Assembly (NCBI GenBank): GCA_934184665.1
Contig: CAKPSX010000014.1
Coordinates: 1-41,990, forward strand
Direction: 5' to 3'
DNA length: 41,990 bases
DNA from: an uncultured Clostridia bacterium
Lineage (GTDB): Bacteria > Bacillota > Clostridia > TANB77 > CAG-508
This document shows positions 33,755 through 41,521 of this stretch, one piece after another (the stretch's first letter is position 1; each line of letters opens with the position of its first letter). The notes beneath the pieces are model-generated. The model saw only the letters and a program-made list of their open reading frames with translations, was not told where the DNA came from and ran no database searches. A program made the position numbers and the translations under genes.

Positions 33755-34150
33755 ATGGTTCAAATATTAATAGGAGTTCTTTCAGGTATTTTCAGCGGTA
33801 TTGGAATGGGTGGAGGAACAATACTGATTTTTTTGCTTGTGGCGTTATTGGGAGTTGAGCAACATATTGCACAAGCAACAAACTTGATATATTTTATTCC
33901 AACAGCTATTTCCGCAATAATAATAAATTATAAAGAAAAAAATATAGATACAAAATTGGCGGTAAATATTTCTATTTTTGGGATAATTGGGGCAATTATA
34001 GGAGCATTAATATCTGTAAATATTGATGTGAAAATACTTAAAAAATTATTCGGGATTTTTTTGGTAATAATTACTATTCATGAAATATATACCTTCTTTA
34101 AAGAGTATAAACAAAATAAAAAAAGAAATAATAAAAATAGTCAAAAATAA
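33755..34150 (+). CDS. Half-size TSUP (TauE/SafE) transporter, second copy
   Basis: The 131-residue protein repeats the TSUP pattern (GVLSGIFSGIGMGGGTILIF) with about four membrane segments and a basic cytoplasmic tail (KEYKQNKKRNNKN). It probably assembles with the preceding half protein. AAAGGA lies 9 bases before the ATG at 33755; the ATG at 33746 overlaps that site and is rejected. The two halves differ in sequence, so this looks like an old duplication rather than a frameshifted single gene: the first half ends in its own TAA and the second has its own ribosome site. Confidence 0.87.
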   Translation: MVQILIGVLSGIFSGIGMGGGTILIFLLVALLGVEQHIAQATNLIYFIPTAISAIIINYKEKNIDTKLAVNISIFGIIGAIIGALISVNIDVKILKKLFGIFLVIITIHEIYTFFKEYKQNKKRNNKNSQK

Positions 34151-34168
34151 ATTGGAAGGGATGATGAA

Positions 34169-34312
34169 ATGAATATGAAATTTGTTAAAGGTCTAGTTGT
34201 TGGTGGATTAATAACAACAGGTGTAATGATGATGTGGGCAGATAATAATTGGAGTGCAACACAAATGACTAAAAAAGGCAAGAAATTTGCAAAAAAGATG
34301 GGAATATTATAA
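34169..34312 (+). CDS. Small membrane-type protein (47 aa)
   Basis: A short frame with GGAAGGG 8 bases before the ATG. The product has a hydrophobic N-terminal half (VKGLVVGGLITTGVMMMWA) and a basic tail (KKGKKFAKKMGIL), like small single-pass membrane proteins of Firmicutes. I do not recognise a family. It follows the second TSUP gene by 18 bases and is followed by a terminator, so it is the last gene of that transcript. Confidence 0.75.
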   Translation: MNMKFVKGLVVGGLITTGVMMMWADNNWSATQMTKKGKKFAKKMGIL

Positions 34313-34317
34313 TATAG

Positions 34318-34340
34318 AAAAGGCGACATTGTCGCCTTTT
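34318..34340. terminator. Bidirectional terminator
   Basis: AAAAGGCGAC (34318-34327), ATT, GTCGCCTTTT (34331-34340). It serves both the 34169-34312 gene and the convergent Cys-rich gene. Confidence 0.92.
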
Positions 34341-34344
34341 AATA

Positions 34345-34815
34345 TTAGCAATCACAATTACAATCGCATTCTGGTGTGTCACATCTATCATCTTGACATG
34401 GTTTGCAATCATTACCAAAATGATGATCACAATCTATGTCTATACCTTTTAGGCATTTTCCTTCATGATGACATTTTGCACAAACTTTGATATGCTTTAC
34501 AGAGTTTGCCCAGATGTCTATTTCATATTTTTTGCCAGGGCAAAGAGGTCCAAATACAAACTCTCCATCTTTATCAGTAAAAGTATGAGAAACTGGTTTA
34601 AGTTCTTTTTTACCATATTTATAATCAACTTCTACTAATTTAATAACAGCGTCTTTTACTGGCTCTTTGAAGCAATCTTTAACAATTCCGTAAATAACAT
34701 CTCTGTGGTCATTAGCAAGAGTTATATCTAAATCAAACTGTTTACCATCAGCAATAAATCCATTAATATCAAGAACTGGACACATTGGTTCAGGCTTTTT
34801 TTCATTTATTTCCAT
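34345..34815 (-). CDS. Carboxypeptidase-regulatory-like protein with Cys-rich tail
   Basis: The 156-residue protein has a transthyretin-like beta-sandwich domain (about residues 38-105: IYGIVKDCFKEPVKDAVIKL, THTFTDKDGEFVFGPLCPG) followed by a tail with 11 Cys and several His in about 45 residues (CAKCHH, CDHH, CKPC, and the end CDCNCDC). The tail could bind metal or cross-link by disulfides. There is no signal peptide, so a cytoplasmic or spore-coat-type location is possible, but this is a guess. AAAGG lies 10 bases before the ATG at 34815; the ATG at 34824 overlaps it. A palindrome ATGGCAGATGCCAT (34833-34846) lies just upstream. Confidence 0.82.
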   Translation of the reverse strand: MEINEKKPEPMCPVLDINGFIADGKQFDLDITLANDHRDVIYGIVKDCFKEPVKDAVIKLVEVDYKYGKKELKPVSHTFTDKDGEFVFGPLCPGKKYEIDIWANSVKHIKVCAKCHHEGKCLKGIDIDCDHHFGNDCKPCQDDRCDTPECDCNCDC

Positions 34816-34941
34816 ATAAAACATCCTTTCTTATGGCAGATGCCATTATTACTATATATTATGAAAAATAAATTAAATTGCTAATGATTTATAGAATAAA
34901 TACAGAAAATAAATATGACTACTTTGATAGATTATAAAATT

Positions 34942-35007
34942 TTGACAAGAAAGGAAAAATATGTTATCATCTTATATTGTAAAATATAAATATATTCTAC
35001 AATATAA
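34942..35007 (+). promoter_or_regulatory. Promoter and leader hairpin of the GNAT-M23 operon
   Basis: TTGACA (34942-34947), 17 bases, TATCAT (34965-34970). At the predicted start of transcription, TTATATTGTA (34972-34981) can pair with TACAATATAA (34998-35007). Confidence 0.65.
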
Positions 35008-35030
35008 ATGCCTTAAAAGGGTGATTAAAC

Positions 35031-36299
35031 ATGACAAAAATATTAGAGTTGACAAAAGAAAATGAAAGCAAATATCTAGACAAAATTGAAGAACTTGAAA
35101 ATCTTACATTAGAAGTTATGAAAAAAGAAGGAAGAGAAGGTCAATTGTTTGCAACAGGAACAGAAGATATTTCGGAATACATTCATTCAGATGAAAATAC
35201 TGTTATAGTAGCTGTTAATGAAGAAGATGAAGTAGAAGGTGCAACATATGTGACACAAGGACAAAGACCATTTACATATAATGATATAACAAAGTACTTT
35301 AAGTATGGCGAAGGCTATCAGAAATATGTAAAATCACAATATGAAAATCCGCAAGAATATCAAAGAGATTTATTAGATATGTATAAAATAAAGTTACAAG
35401 CATTTCAATATGCGAAAAACTTGATATTAGCAGAATATCCAGAAATAAGTGGTTTTGATGAATTCTTGAAAAACGAAGTACAAGAAAATGGATTTCATGA
35501 AAAAAGTAAATTAAGAGAAAAAATGAATAGATATATGTCACAATACATAACTGAAAATTATGGAAAAGAAATACAAGATAAATATCAACAATTTTATTGG
35601 ATATCAGCACAAGATATTTCAAGAGAATTTGGAAAAACAATTAATTTCCAAAACCAAGACATGCAAGAATATGAAGAAATGCTTAATCAAAGTAAATTAA
35701 AAATACATGAATCCCCAGATTTTGATATATCAAAATATTATTCATCAAATACAGAAAATGCTATAGAGTTAGATACATATATAACTTCCCCAAGTAGCAG
35801 AAGTGCAGGAATTGCAAGGATGATAGTATTTGAAGGGATAAAAAAACATATGAATGAACATTTTAGAAATCCCGAAAATAAAGAAATATTTTTATGTTCA
35901 ACATTACATAGAGATAATTTATCATCAAAATATGTTTCAGAATTTTTCGGCTTAACAGATAGTTTATATGTAAATCGTAGACAGGGCAGAGATAGAGAAG
36001 TACACATATGCAAAATTAAAAGAGAAAAGGCAATGGAATATTTAGCGTCAATATCAGATAAACTTGCAGTATTATATGGTTACAATCCAGAACATAAAAA
36101 TATATCAGAATCAACAAGAATACGAGTATTAAATGAACAATTACAATATGAACAAAAAGAGTTTGATAGGCTAATAAAAGCCAAAACTAGTGATAAGAAT
36201 TTTAAAGGAATTAATGTAAAATTTATAGAAAGCAAAAGACAAAAAATTAGAAGATTACAACAAACCATAAACAGAGCAAAAGAAGAAAAAGAAATTTAA
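35031..36299 (+). CDS. GNAT-like acetyltransferase with a large helical insertion
   Basis: The 422-residue protein appears to be a GNAT fold split by an insertion. A beta-strand pair near residues 56-75 (TVIVAVNEEDEVEGATYVT) is followed by about 165 mainly helical residues. The strand and acetyl-CoA loop then follow at 246-275 (IELDTYITSPSSRSAGIARM, with R-S-A-G-I-A matching the R/Q-x-x-G-x-A pattern), then STLHRDNLSSKYVSEFFGL. A charged coiled coil ends the protein (about 380-422). AAGGG lies 10 bases before the ATG. The substrate is unknown. It is 22 bases from the M23 peptidase gene, so a link to wall or peptide modification is possible. Confidence 0.72.
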   Translation: MTKILELTKENESKYLDKIEELENLTLEVMKKEGREGQLFATGTEDISEYIHSDENTVIVAVNEEDEVEGATYVTQGQRPFTYNDITKYFKYGEGYQKYVKSQYENPQEYQRDLLDMYKIKLQAFQYAKNLILAEYPEISGFDEFLKNEVQENGFHEKSKLREKMNRYMSQYITENYGKEIQDKYQQFYWISAQDISREFGKTINFQNQDMQEYEEMLNQSKLKIHESPDFDISKYYSSNTENAIELDTYITSPSSRSAGIARMIVFEGIKKHMNEHFRNPENKEIFLCSTLHRDNLSSKYVSEFFGLTDSLYVNRRQGRDREVHICKIKREKAMEYLASISDKLAVLYGYNPEHKNISESTRIRVLNEQLQYEQKEFDRLIKAKTSDKNFKGINVKFIESKRQKIRRLQQTINRAKEEKEI

Positions 36300-36333
36300 G
36301 CAGTTATGTTTTAAGAAAGGAATGAATGAAGCA

Positions 36334-36933
36334 ATGAACGAAAGTAAATATATATGGCCAATTACACCAAAATATAAAGTAACAGAACATGACAAATATG
36401 GAATAAGAAAAAATCACTATGTGTTATTTAAACAAAGAGCACATTCAGGGTTTGATATAACAGCAGATATTGGAACAGAAGTACATCCAATAATGGATGG
36501 AACTGTATTGTTAGCAGAATTTGATGGAACTACAACAGAAGGATTTGATGCATTTAATGATGGATATGGCAATAAAGTTGAAATATTAAATGATGATGGA
36601 AGAAGAGTCGTATATGGTCATTTGAGAGAAATACTTGTAAAACCAGGTCAAAAAGTCACAACAGAGACTATTATAGGAAAAACAGGTTCTAGTGGAGGGT
36701 CAAGAGTACCACATTTACATTTAGAAATTAGAAAAGAAAACACAGAAGAAACAGGGTTAGATTATACAATAAATCCATTAGATGTATTGCCTAAAATAAA
36801 TTTAGATGATTTAAAAGAAGAATTTAAACAAGAACCATATGCATCTTTATGGAGAAAATTAGCTTCTGACAAGCCATGGGAATTCTCAAAAGAAGATATA
36901 CCATATTCAGAAGATAAAAATTATATAAGATAA
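36334..36933 (+). CDS. M23 (LytM-type) peptidase without a signal peptide
   Basis: The 199-residue protein contains an M23 endopeptidase domain with all metal-site residues: H37 and D41 in AHSGFD, H96 in YGHL, and H127/H129 in PHLHLEI. Such enzymes cut glycine- or meso-diaminopimelate-containing peptide bridges of peptidoglycan. Unusually it has neither a signal peptide nor a membrane helix, so it may act inside the cell, leave by another route, or be released on lysis. AAAGGA lies 12 bases before the ATG at 36334; the ATG at 36322 overlaps it. It is the second gene of the GNAT operon. Confidence 0.88.
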   Translation: MNESKYIWPITPKYKVTEHDKYGIRKNHYVLFKQRAHSGFDITADIGTEVHPIMDGTVLLAEFDGTTTEGFDAFNDGYGNKVEILNDDGRRVVYGHLREILVKPGQKVTTETIIGKTGSSGGSRVPHLHLEIRKENTEETGLDYTINPLDVLPKINLDDLKEEFKQEPYASLWRKLASDKPWEFSKEDIPYSEDKNYIR

Positions 36934-36956
36934 AAAAACTGCTTAATGCAGTTTTT
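36934..36956. terminator. Bidirectional terminator between the M23 gene and ruvA
   Basis: AAAAACTGC (36934-36942), TTAAT, GCAGTTTTT (36948-36956). It overlaps the ruvA stop codon. Confidence 0.9.
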
Positions 36957-37554
36957 ATTTGCTTAATAGGATTAATCCTTTTTTTATTAAATCTTCAATA
37001 GATAAATTGTCAACATCAAGATGACTAAATGCTTTTTCAATATCTTTTCTTGAATATCCAAGAACCATAAGTCCTGCAATAGCTTCCTCAATATTTTCAT
37101 TTGTTTTAGCATTTTTTAATTTAGCATTTTCAAGGCTTTCTTCACTTTGTTCTGCCTTTAATTTATCTTTTAATTCTAGTATTATTCTTTGAGCAGACTT
37201 ATTTCCTATACCAGGAACTTGAGTTAGAAGCTTTATGTTATTTGAAATTACTGCAATTGCAAAATCAGAAGGTTCTATGCAAGAAAGCATAACTAAAGCA
37301 CTTTTGGCACCAACTCCACTAACTGAAATAAGTAGTTCAAACATTTTTAACTGTTCTTGTGTTTTAAAACCATAAATACTTATATCATCTTCTCTGACCC
37401 TCACATAAGTAAACACCTTCACAACTTCATGAATTTCCCCAATGGTATCAATGTTATTTTGTGACATAAAAACTTTATAACCTAATCCATTAATATCAAC
37501 AACAATATAATCTTTAGCCTTTAATTCAATTGAACCTTTTATATATGCAAACAT
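36955..37554 (-). CDS. ruvA: Holliday junction DNA-binding protein RuvA
   Basis: The 199-residue protein forms tetramers on Holliday junctions and loads the RuvB motor. Domain I starts MFAYIKGSIELKAKDYIVVD; domain II has two helix-hairpin-helix motifs (SVSGVGAKSALVML and QVPGIGNKSAQRIILELKDK); the C-terminal RuvB-binding domain has IAGLMVLGYSRKDIEKAF. AAAGGA lies 8 bases before the ATG at 37554. A TTG two codons earlier is rejected. Neither ruvB nor ruvC is adjacent, which is less common. Confidence 0.96.
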   Translation of the reverse strand: MFAYIKGSIELKAKDYIVVDINGLGYKVFMSQNNIDTIGEIHEVVKVFTYVRVREDDISIYGFKTQEQLKMFELLISVSGVGAKSALVMLSCIEPSDFAIAVISNNIKLLTQVPGIGNKSAQRIILELKDKLKAEQSEESLENAKLKNAKTNENIEEAIAGLMVLGYSRKDIEKAFSHLDVDNLSIEDLIKKGLILLSK

Positions 37555-37614
37555 AATCAAAATCCTTTCCTATTATAATTAAATGTTTTATGTGCCTTTA
37601 TAAATCTTTGTATT

Positions 37615-38286
37615 TTAAATGTGTTTTTTTACTTCATTATAGATTTCTTCATGTATATCTTCTATTGTTCTTATTTCATTGTTTTTTACACAATCTATTT
37701 TGTACCAATTATAATCTTTTGACACATCACATGCTGCACTATATGCATCTTTCAAATGATTTAAATCATTTTCGTGTATGTCTTTTTTAGTCTCATGTGT
37801 GAATTTATTCTCTCTGTCTTTCATAAGTTCTAATGCCTTTTCCACTGGCATATTTAAGAAAAAGACTTCTGTTGGCACTGGTAATCCGTATAAATTAAAT
37901 TCAAAATCAAACAACCAATCAAGGAATTTCTTTCTTTCTGCTTTGTCTTTTATTTTCCCTGCTTGATGTACCATATTGGCAGTTGTATATCTGTCTGCAA
38001 GTATTATTCCACCATTATCATAATATTCTTTATAACCTGTTTGAAATGTTGCATATCTATCAGCCGCAAAAAATGTTGAAGCTATATATGGGCTTACATC
38101 TTTTGCATTTTCGCCAAACTCCCCTGATAAATACATTTTAACTAATGATGAACTTGGACTATCATAGTTTGGAAAACTTACTGTTTTATATTCTATTCCT
38201 TCTTCTGTTAATCTTTCTTTTAATTTACCTAATTGTGTTTGTTTTCCGCTTCCATCTGTGCCGTCTATGACGAATAGTTTTCCCAT
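37615..38286 (-). CDS. tmk: Thymidylate kinase
   Basis: The 223-residue kinase converts dTMP to dTDP. The P-loop is DGTDGSGKQTQ (Gln replaces the usual Ser/Thr of GKS/T), the DRY motif is ILADRYTTAN and the lid region contains DRENKF. It resembles a clostridial subtype annotated as Tmk or deoxynucleotide monophosphate kinase, so the nucleotide specificity is inferred. AGGGGG lies 7 bases before the ATG at 38286, which begins MGKLFVIDG. A frame reaching 38334 has no ribosome site. The upstream region is long and structured. ruvA follows after 60 bases. Confidence 0.9.
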   Translation of the reverse strand: MGKLFVIDGTDGSGKQTQLGKLKERLTEEGIEYKTVSFPNYDSPSSSLVKMYLSGEFGENAKDVSPYIASTFFAADRYATFQTGYKEYYDNGGIILADRYTTANMVHQAGKIKDKAERKKFLDWLFDFEFNLYGLPVPTEVFFLNMPVEKALELMKDRENKFTHETKKDIHENDLNHLKDAYSAACDVSKDYNWYKIDCVKNNEIRTIEDIHEEIYNEVKKHI

Positions 38287-38337
38287 TTTTATTCCCCCTA
38301 TAAAATTAGTTGGAAAAGAATTAAATTTTGGCAAGGA

Positions 38338-38400
38338 AAATTTTATTTAAAAGGCAAGGGCGCGTACGAGTTGTACGTAACCGCGTTTTAAATGAAATTT
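38338..38400. repeat. Inverted repeat with GC-rich core
   Basis: AAATTTTATTTAAAA (38338-38352) pairs with 38386-38400 with one T/C difference. The core contains CGTAC-GAGTT-GTACG and flanking GCG/CGC. GGCAAGG occurs twice (38330-38336 and 38353-38359). No family is recognised. Confidence 0.5.
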
Positions 38401-38437
38401 GACACAGCAAAAATTGTAATTATTTTTCAACTATAGT

Positions 38438-38485
38438 AAAAAAGAACTAGATAACTGACTGGTATAAAAGCAATCTATCTAGTTC
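38438..38485 (-). terminator. Terminator upstream of tmk
   Basis: GAACTAGATA (38444-38453) and its complement (38476-38485), with 22 bases between. On the minus strand it ends in six T (38443-38438). It may end the 38579-39706 transcript or the short transcript from the promoter at 38532-38560. Confidence 0.8.
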
Positions 38486-38531
38486 AATAAACGAAATTAA
38501 TAAAACATATAAATATATGATTTATGCTGTT

Positions 38532-38560
38532 ATTTTAGCAAAAAGATTTATATAAGTCAA
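38532..38560 (-). promoter_or_regulatory. Promoter just before the tmk-upstream terminator
   Basis: TTGACT (38560-38555), 17 bases, TAAAAT (38537-38532) on the minus strand. Confidence 0.5.
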
Positions 38561-38578
38561 TAAAATTTGACAATTTTC

Positions 38579-39031
38579 TTAAATTTTGTCTCTTTTAAAT
38601 AGCCCCTTAATAAGGTTAAATATTCTTTGTATGAAATTAGGCTCTTTGTAAAGTACTAACTCAGTTTGAGCCTGTTCATTTGTTTCTTGATTTATATTAT
38701 TTTTTCTTTTATCAAACACATTGCCTATATCATATTGTTGTTGCATTTCTCTTTCTATTTTTTCTAATTCTTCTTTATCTTCTGTTTGTAATTTTTCTCT
38801 CTCTTCTGGTGTACATATATAATCTCTATATAGTAGTCCTAATATGGCTATTGTCTCTGGCTTTAGATTCTGCCCACCTACTGGTTCTTGTATTTTGACA
38901 TTATAATCTTCTGCTCTGTTTTCTGATATAACTCGTAGAACTTTTAACGGTATTTTACTTACTAAGTCTATCGGCATTATTTTCAGTATTTCTTCAACTT
39001 CTGCAAATGCTTCTTCATATTCTCTATTCAT
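38579..39031 (-). CDS. Hypothetical protein with conserved N-terminal MNREYEEAF
   Basis: The 150-residue protein starts MNREYEEAFAEVEEILKIMP and continues IDLVSKIPLKVLRVISENRA, AIL-LLYRDYICTPEEREKL and a Lys/Glu-rich helix. This layout recalls small uncharacterised proteins common in uncultured Clostridia, but I cannot assign a function. The C-terminus (FIQRIFNLIKGLFKRDKI) is an amphipathic basic segment. AAAGGAGG lies 11 bases before the ATG at 39031; an ATG at 39040 is too close to it. It follows the 39077-39706 gene by about 45 bases and shares its transcript. Confidence 0.75.
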   Translation of the reverse strand: MNREYEEAFAEVEEILKIMPIDLVSKIPLKVLRVISENRAEDYNVKIQEPVGGQNLKPETIAILGLLYRDYICTPEEREKLQTEDKEELEKIEREMQQQYDIGNVFDKRKNNINQETNEQAQTELVLYKEPNFIQRIFNLIKGLFKRDKI

Positions 39032-39076
39032 TATTCTCATTCCCTCCTTTAGGCATAATCTTAGTTGAAAAAGAAA

Positions 39077-39706
39077 TTAATGTACTAATTCTTCTTGTTC
39101 TTTTGTTTTATCTTTTGTATGGTCTTTTGCTTTTCCAAAAATCTCTATAACTTCCTGCTTTTTGGTTACAGGTGTTTTCTCATTAAATTCCTTTAGCATA
39201 CTTGTCCACTGTTCCACTTGCTCTTGCACTGAATCTTTAGTTTGCGCAATTTCTGCAAACTTTTCTCTTTTATATTTTGTGATATTTGCGATTATCTCAG
39301 GGTTATTCTGCTCACTTATGTAACTCATTAACATTGCTTGGCATCTCATTGCATGTTTTAATTTACCTTGCGATAAAGCCACTGCCTCAGCATCTATCGC
39401 ACCATAACATGCTAATAGAAAATCATCTTCTGTCTTTTTTTCTTCATGTTCTTCTTCGTTTTGAGTACTATATTTTTTTGATATTTCTCCTATTAGTTCA
39501 GCACTCAATCTAGTTAGCCCATGCATATTGGATATCTGATACATTCTTGTTTGTAGTTCTTGATATGCTTTTTGGTCTGCCTCAGATATTTTCGAAAAAT
39601 TAGGATAATATTTTATTCTAATTGCTTTTATTGCACTTGCTATTTTTTTTACATTCTCACATGCATTTAAATACACTGCATCTTCTTCTATTCTATCGTG
39701 TTCCAT
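39077..39706 (-). CDS. Hypothetical helical protein
   Basis: I do not recognise this 209-residue protein. It is soluble and predicted almost wholly helical, with a Lys/Glu-rich tail (HTKDKTKEQEELVH). A central segment, DFLLACYGAIDAEAVALSQG, is the most hydrophobic. AAAGGAG lies 8 bases before the ATG and a good promoter lies upstream. It is followed by the 38579-39031 gene, also unknown, so the two may act together. Confidence 0.75.
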   Translation of the reverse strand: MEHDRIEEDAVYLNACENVKKIASAIKAIRIKYYPNFSKISEADQKAYQELQTRMYQISNMHGLTRLSAELIGEISKKYSTQNEEEHEEKKTEDDFLLACYGAIDAEAVALSQGKLKHAMRCQAMLMSYISEQNNPEIIANITKYKREKFAEIAQTKDSVQEQVEQWTSMLKEFNEKTPVTKKQEVIEIFGKAKDHTKDKTKEQEELVH

Positions 39707-39740
39707 ACAATGTTCTCCTTTGTTTCTTATATACGGTTTT

Positions 39741-39769
39741 ATTATATCAAACCAATTTTTTTTTGTAAA
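39741..39769 (-). promoter_or_regulatory. Promoter of the two unknown genes
   Basis: TTTACA (39769-39764), 17 bases, TATAAT (39746-39741) on the minus strand. Confidence 0.65.
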
Positions 39770-39893
39770 CGATTTTCTATGAATAATTTTTTATTTTTTA
39801 TGGAAAATTATATGATAAAGTGATATACTACGGTTATAACATTTCGTATGATAGAAGAATATGGCTTTTCTATTGCATACAATAATTAGAGGT

Positions 39894-39931
39894 ACTAAGT
39901 TGAAAAATTCACATTTTACAACTTAGTTTTG
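39894..39931 (+). promoter_or_regulatory. Leader hairpin before the M18 peptidase gene
   Basis: ACTAAGTTG (39894-39902) pairs exactly with CAACTTAGT (39919-39927), followed by four T in all. It may act as a weak attenuator 28 bases before the gene. The promoter was not found with confidence; TATACT lies near 39824. Confidence 0.45.
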
Positions 39932-39958
39932 CCCTGAGTAAGAAAGGATTGAGGTTAT

Positions 39959-41356
39959 ATGGATGAAAATTTAAAAGAAAAACTTTTTAATAAAAAAGAG
40001 GTTGGATGGAATAAGATTGATTCTAATGAAAAAGCTAATATAAATTCTTTTTCAAATGAATATATCAAATTCTTAAATAACTCAAAAACTGAAAGAGAAG
40101 CTGTTTGCACAGCAAGAGCAATCGCTGAATCTCATGGATTCAAAGATGTTGCCACTTTTGATACATTAAAACCAGGTGATAAGGTTTATTTTATAAATAG
40201 AGATAAAAGTATGTACTTAGCAATTATTGGTACTGAAAAATTAGAAAATGGAATCCACATTGTTGGTGCACATATTGATTCTCCAAGATTAGATTTAAAG
40301 CCAAACCCACTTTATGAAGATAATGGTTTTGCATATTTTAAAACACATTATTATGGTGGAATTAAAAAATATCAATGGACTACAATTCCTCTAAGTCTAC
40401 ATGGAGTTATCGTTAAGGCTAATGGAGAAAAAATTACTATAAATATTGGTGAAGATGAAAATGATCCTATCTTTACTATTACTGATTTACTTCCACATCT
40501 TGCACAAGATCAAATGGATAAAAAAATGAAAAATGGTATTGATGGTGAAAATTTAGCTGTTTTACTTGGAAGCATACCTTATGATGATGAAAAAGCTTCT
40601 GAAAAAGTTAAGCTAAATATTTTGAATATTTTAAACCAAAAATATGATATAACAGAAGCTGATTTATTAAGTTCTGAAATAGAAGTTGTACCTGCATTTA
40701 AAGCACGTTCTTTAGGCTTTGATTCAAGCATGGTTGCTTCTTATGGTCAAGATGATAGAGTTTGTGCTTATACTTCTTTAAGCGCATTAATGTCTCTTGA
40801 AAATGTTAAAACAACTGCTGTTTGTATTTTATCTGACAAAGAAGAAATCGGCAGTATGGGTAATACAGGTATGGAATCACATATGTTTGATTATTTTATT
40901 TCTGAATTACTTAATAAAACAGGTGAAAACAGACCTAATTTATTAGATAAAGTATTTTGTTTCTCAAAAATGCTTTCTGCAGATGTTGACGCAGGTTATG
41001 ACCCATTATATGCAAGCGTTTCTGATAAAACAAATGCTGGATTTTTAGGTCATGGTATTGGTTTAAATAAATATACTGGTGCTCGTGGTAAATCTGGAGC
41101 TTCTGACGCTAATGCAGAATATGTTGCTTGGATTAGAAATATTTTAGAGAAAAATAATATCAGATATCAAATCTCTGAACTTGGAAAGGTTGATGTTGGC
41201 GGTGGAGGTACTATTGCTTACATCTTAGCAAACAAGGGTGTTGATGTTATTGATTGCGGTGTTCCTGTTCTTTCAATGCATGCTCCTTATGAGGTTACAA
41301 GCAAATATGATATTTATTCTGCCTTTAAAACTTATAGAGCTTTTTGGGCTGAGTAA
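39959..41356 (+). CDS. M18 family aspartyl aminopeptidase
   Basis: The 465-residue zinc peptidase removes acidic or other N-terminal residues from peptides in the cytoplasm. Metal ligands are visible in VGAHIDSPRLDLKPNP (His), GQDDRVCAYT (Asp), DKEEIGSMG (Glu), SADVDAGYDP (Asp) and VLSMHAPYEV (His). Length is normal. AAAGGA lies 10 bases before the ATG. It is a single-gene transcript with a leader hairpin and a strong terminator. The M18 family is clear; the exact substrate is not. Confidence 0.95.
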   Translation: MDENLKEKLFNKKEVGWNKIDSNEKANINSFSNEYIKFLNNSKTEREAVCTARAIAESHGFKDVATFDTLKPGDKVYFINRDKSMYLAIIGTEKLENGIHIVGAHIDSPRLDLKPNPLYEDNGFAYFKTHYYGGIKKYQWTTIPLSLHGVIVKANGEKITINIGEDENDPIFTITDLLPHLAQDQMDKKMKNGIDGENLAVLLGSIPYDDEKASEKVKLNILNILNQKYDITEADLLSSEIEVVPAFKARSLGFDSSMVASYGQDDRVCAYTSLSALMSLENVKTTAVCILSDKEEIGSMGNTGMESHMFDYFISELLNKTGENRPNLLDKVFCFSKMLSADVDAGYDPLYASVSDKTNAGFLGHGIGLNKYTGARGKSGASDANAEYVAWIRNILEKNNIRYQISELGKVDVGGGGTIAYILANKGVDVIDCGVPVLSMHAPYEVTSKYDIYSAFKTYRAFWAE

Positions 41357-41470
41357 GCCATTCAGTGCACATTAATCTATAAAAACTCATGCACACGCCA
41401 ATTAATATAGACTCATAGGCTATTTTCTACAGTGTTGCAGGTTTGAAATTAAGTAGGTATTATAGATATA

Positions 41471-41504
41471 ATAAAAGCAATGCTTTCGCATTGCTTTTAT
41501 TTTT
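41471..41504 (+). terminator. Terminator after the M18 gene
   Basis: ATAAAAGCAATGC (41471-41483), TTTC, GCATTGCTTTTAT (41488-41500), then four T. It lies about 115 bases after the stop codon; nothing else is seen in that gap. Confidence 0.88.
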
Positions 41505-41521
41505 GTTATGTGGTGAATAGA

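Larger units (their letters stand above)
38287..38578. other. Long structured gap upstream of tmk
   Basis: This 292-base stretch holds, in minus-strand order, a promoter (38560-38532), a terminator (38485-38438), and an inverted repeat with a GC-rich core (38400-38338). I found no protein frame with a ribosome site. Confidence 0.6.

Noticed and set aside
41357..41470. Hidden gene or RNA between the M18 stop codon and its terminator
   Set aside because: No frame with a ribosome site and no convincing stem were found.
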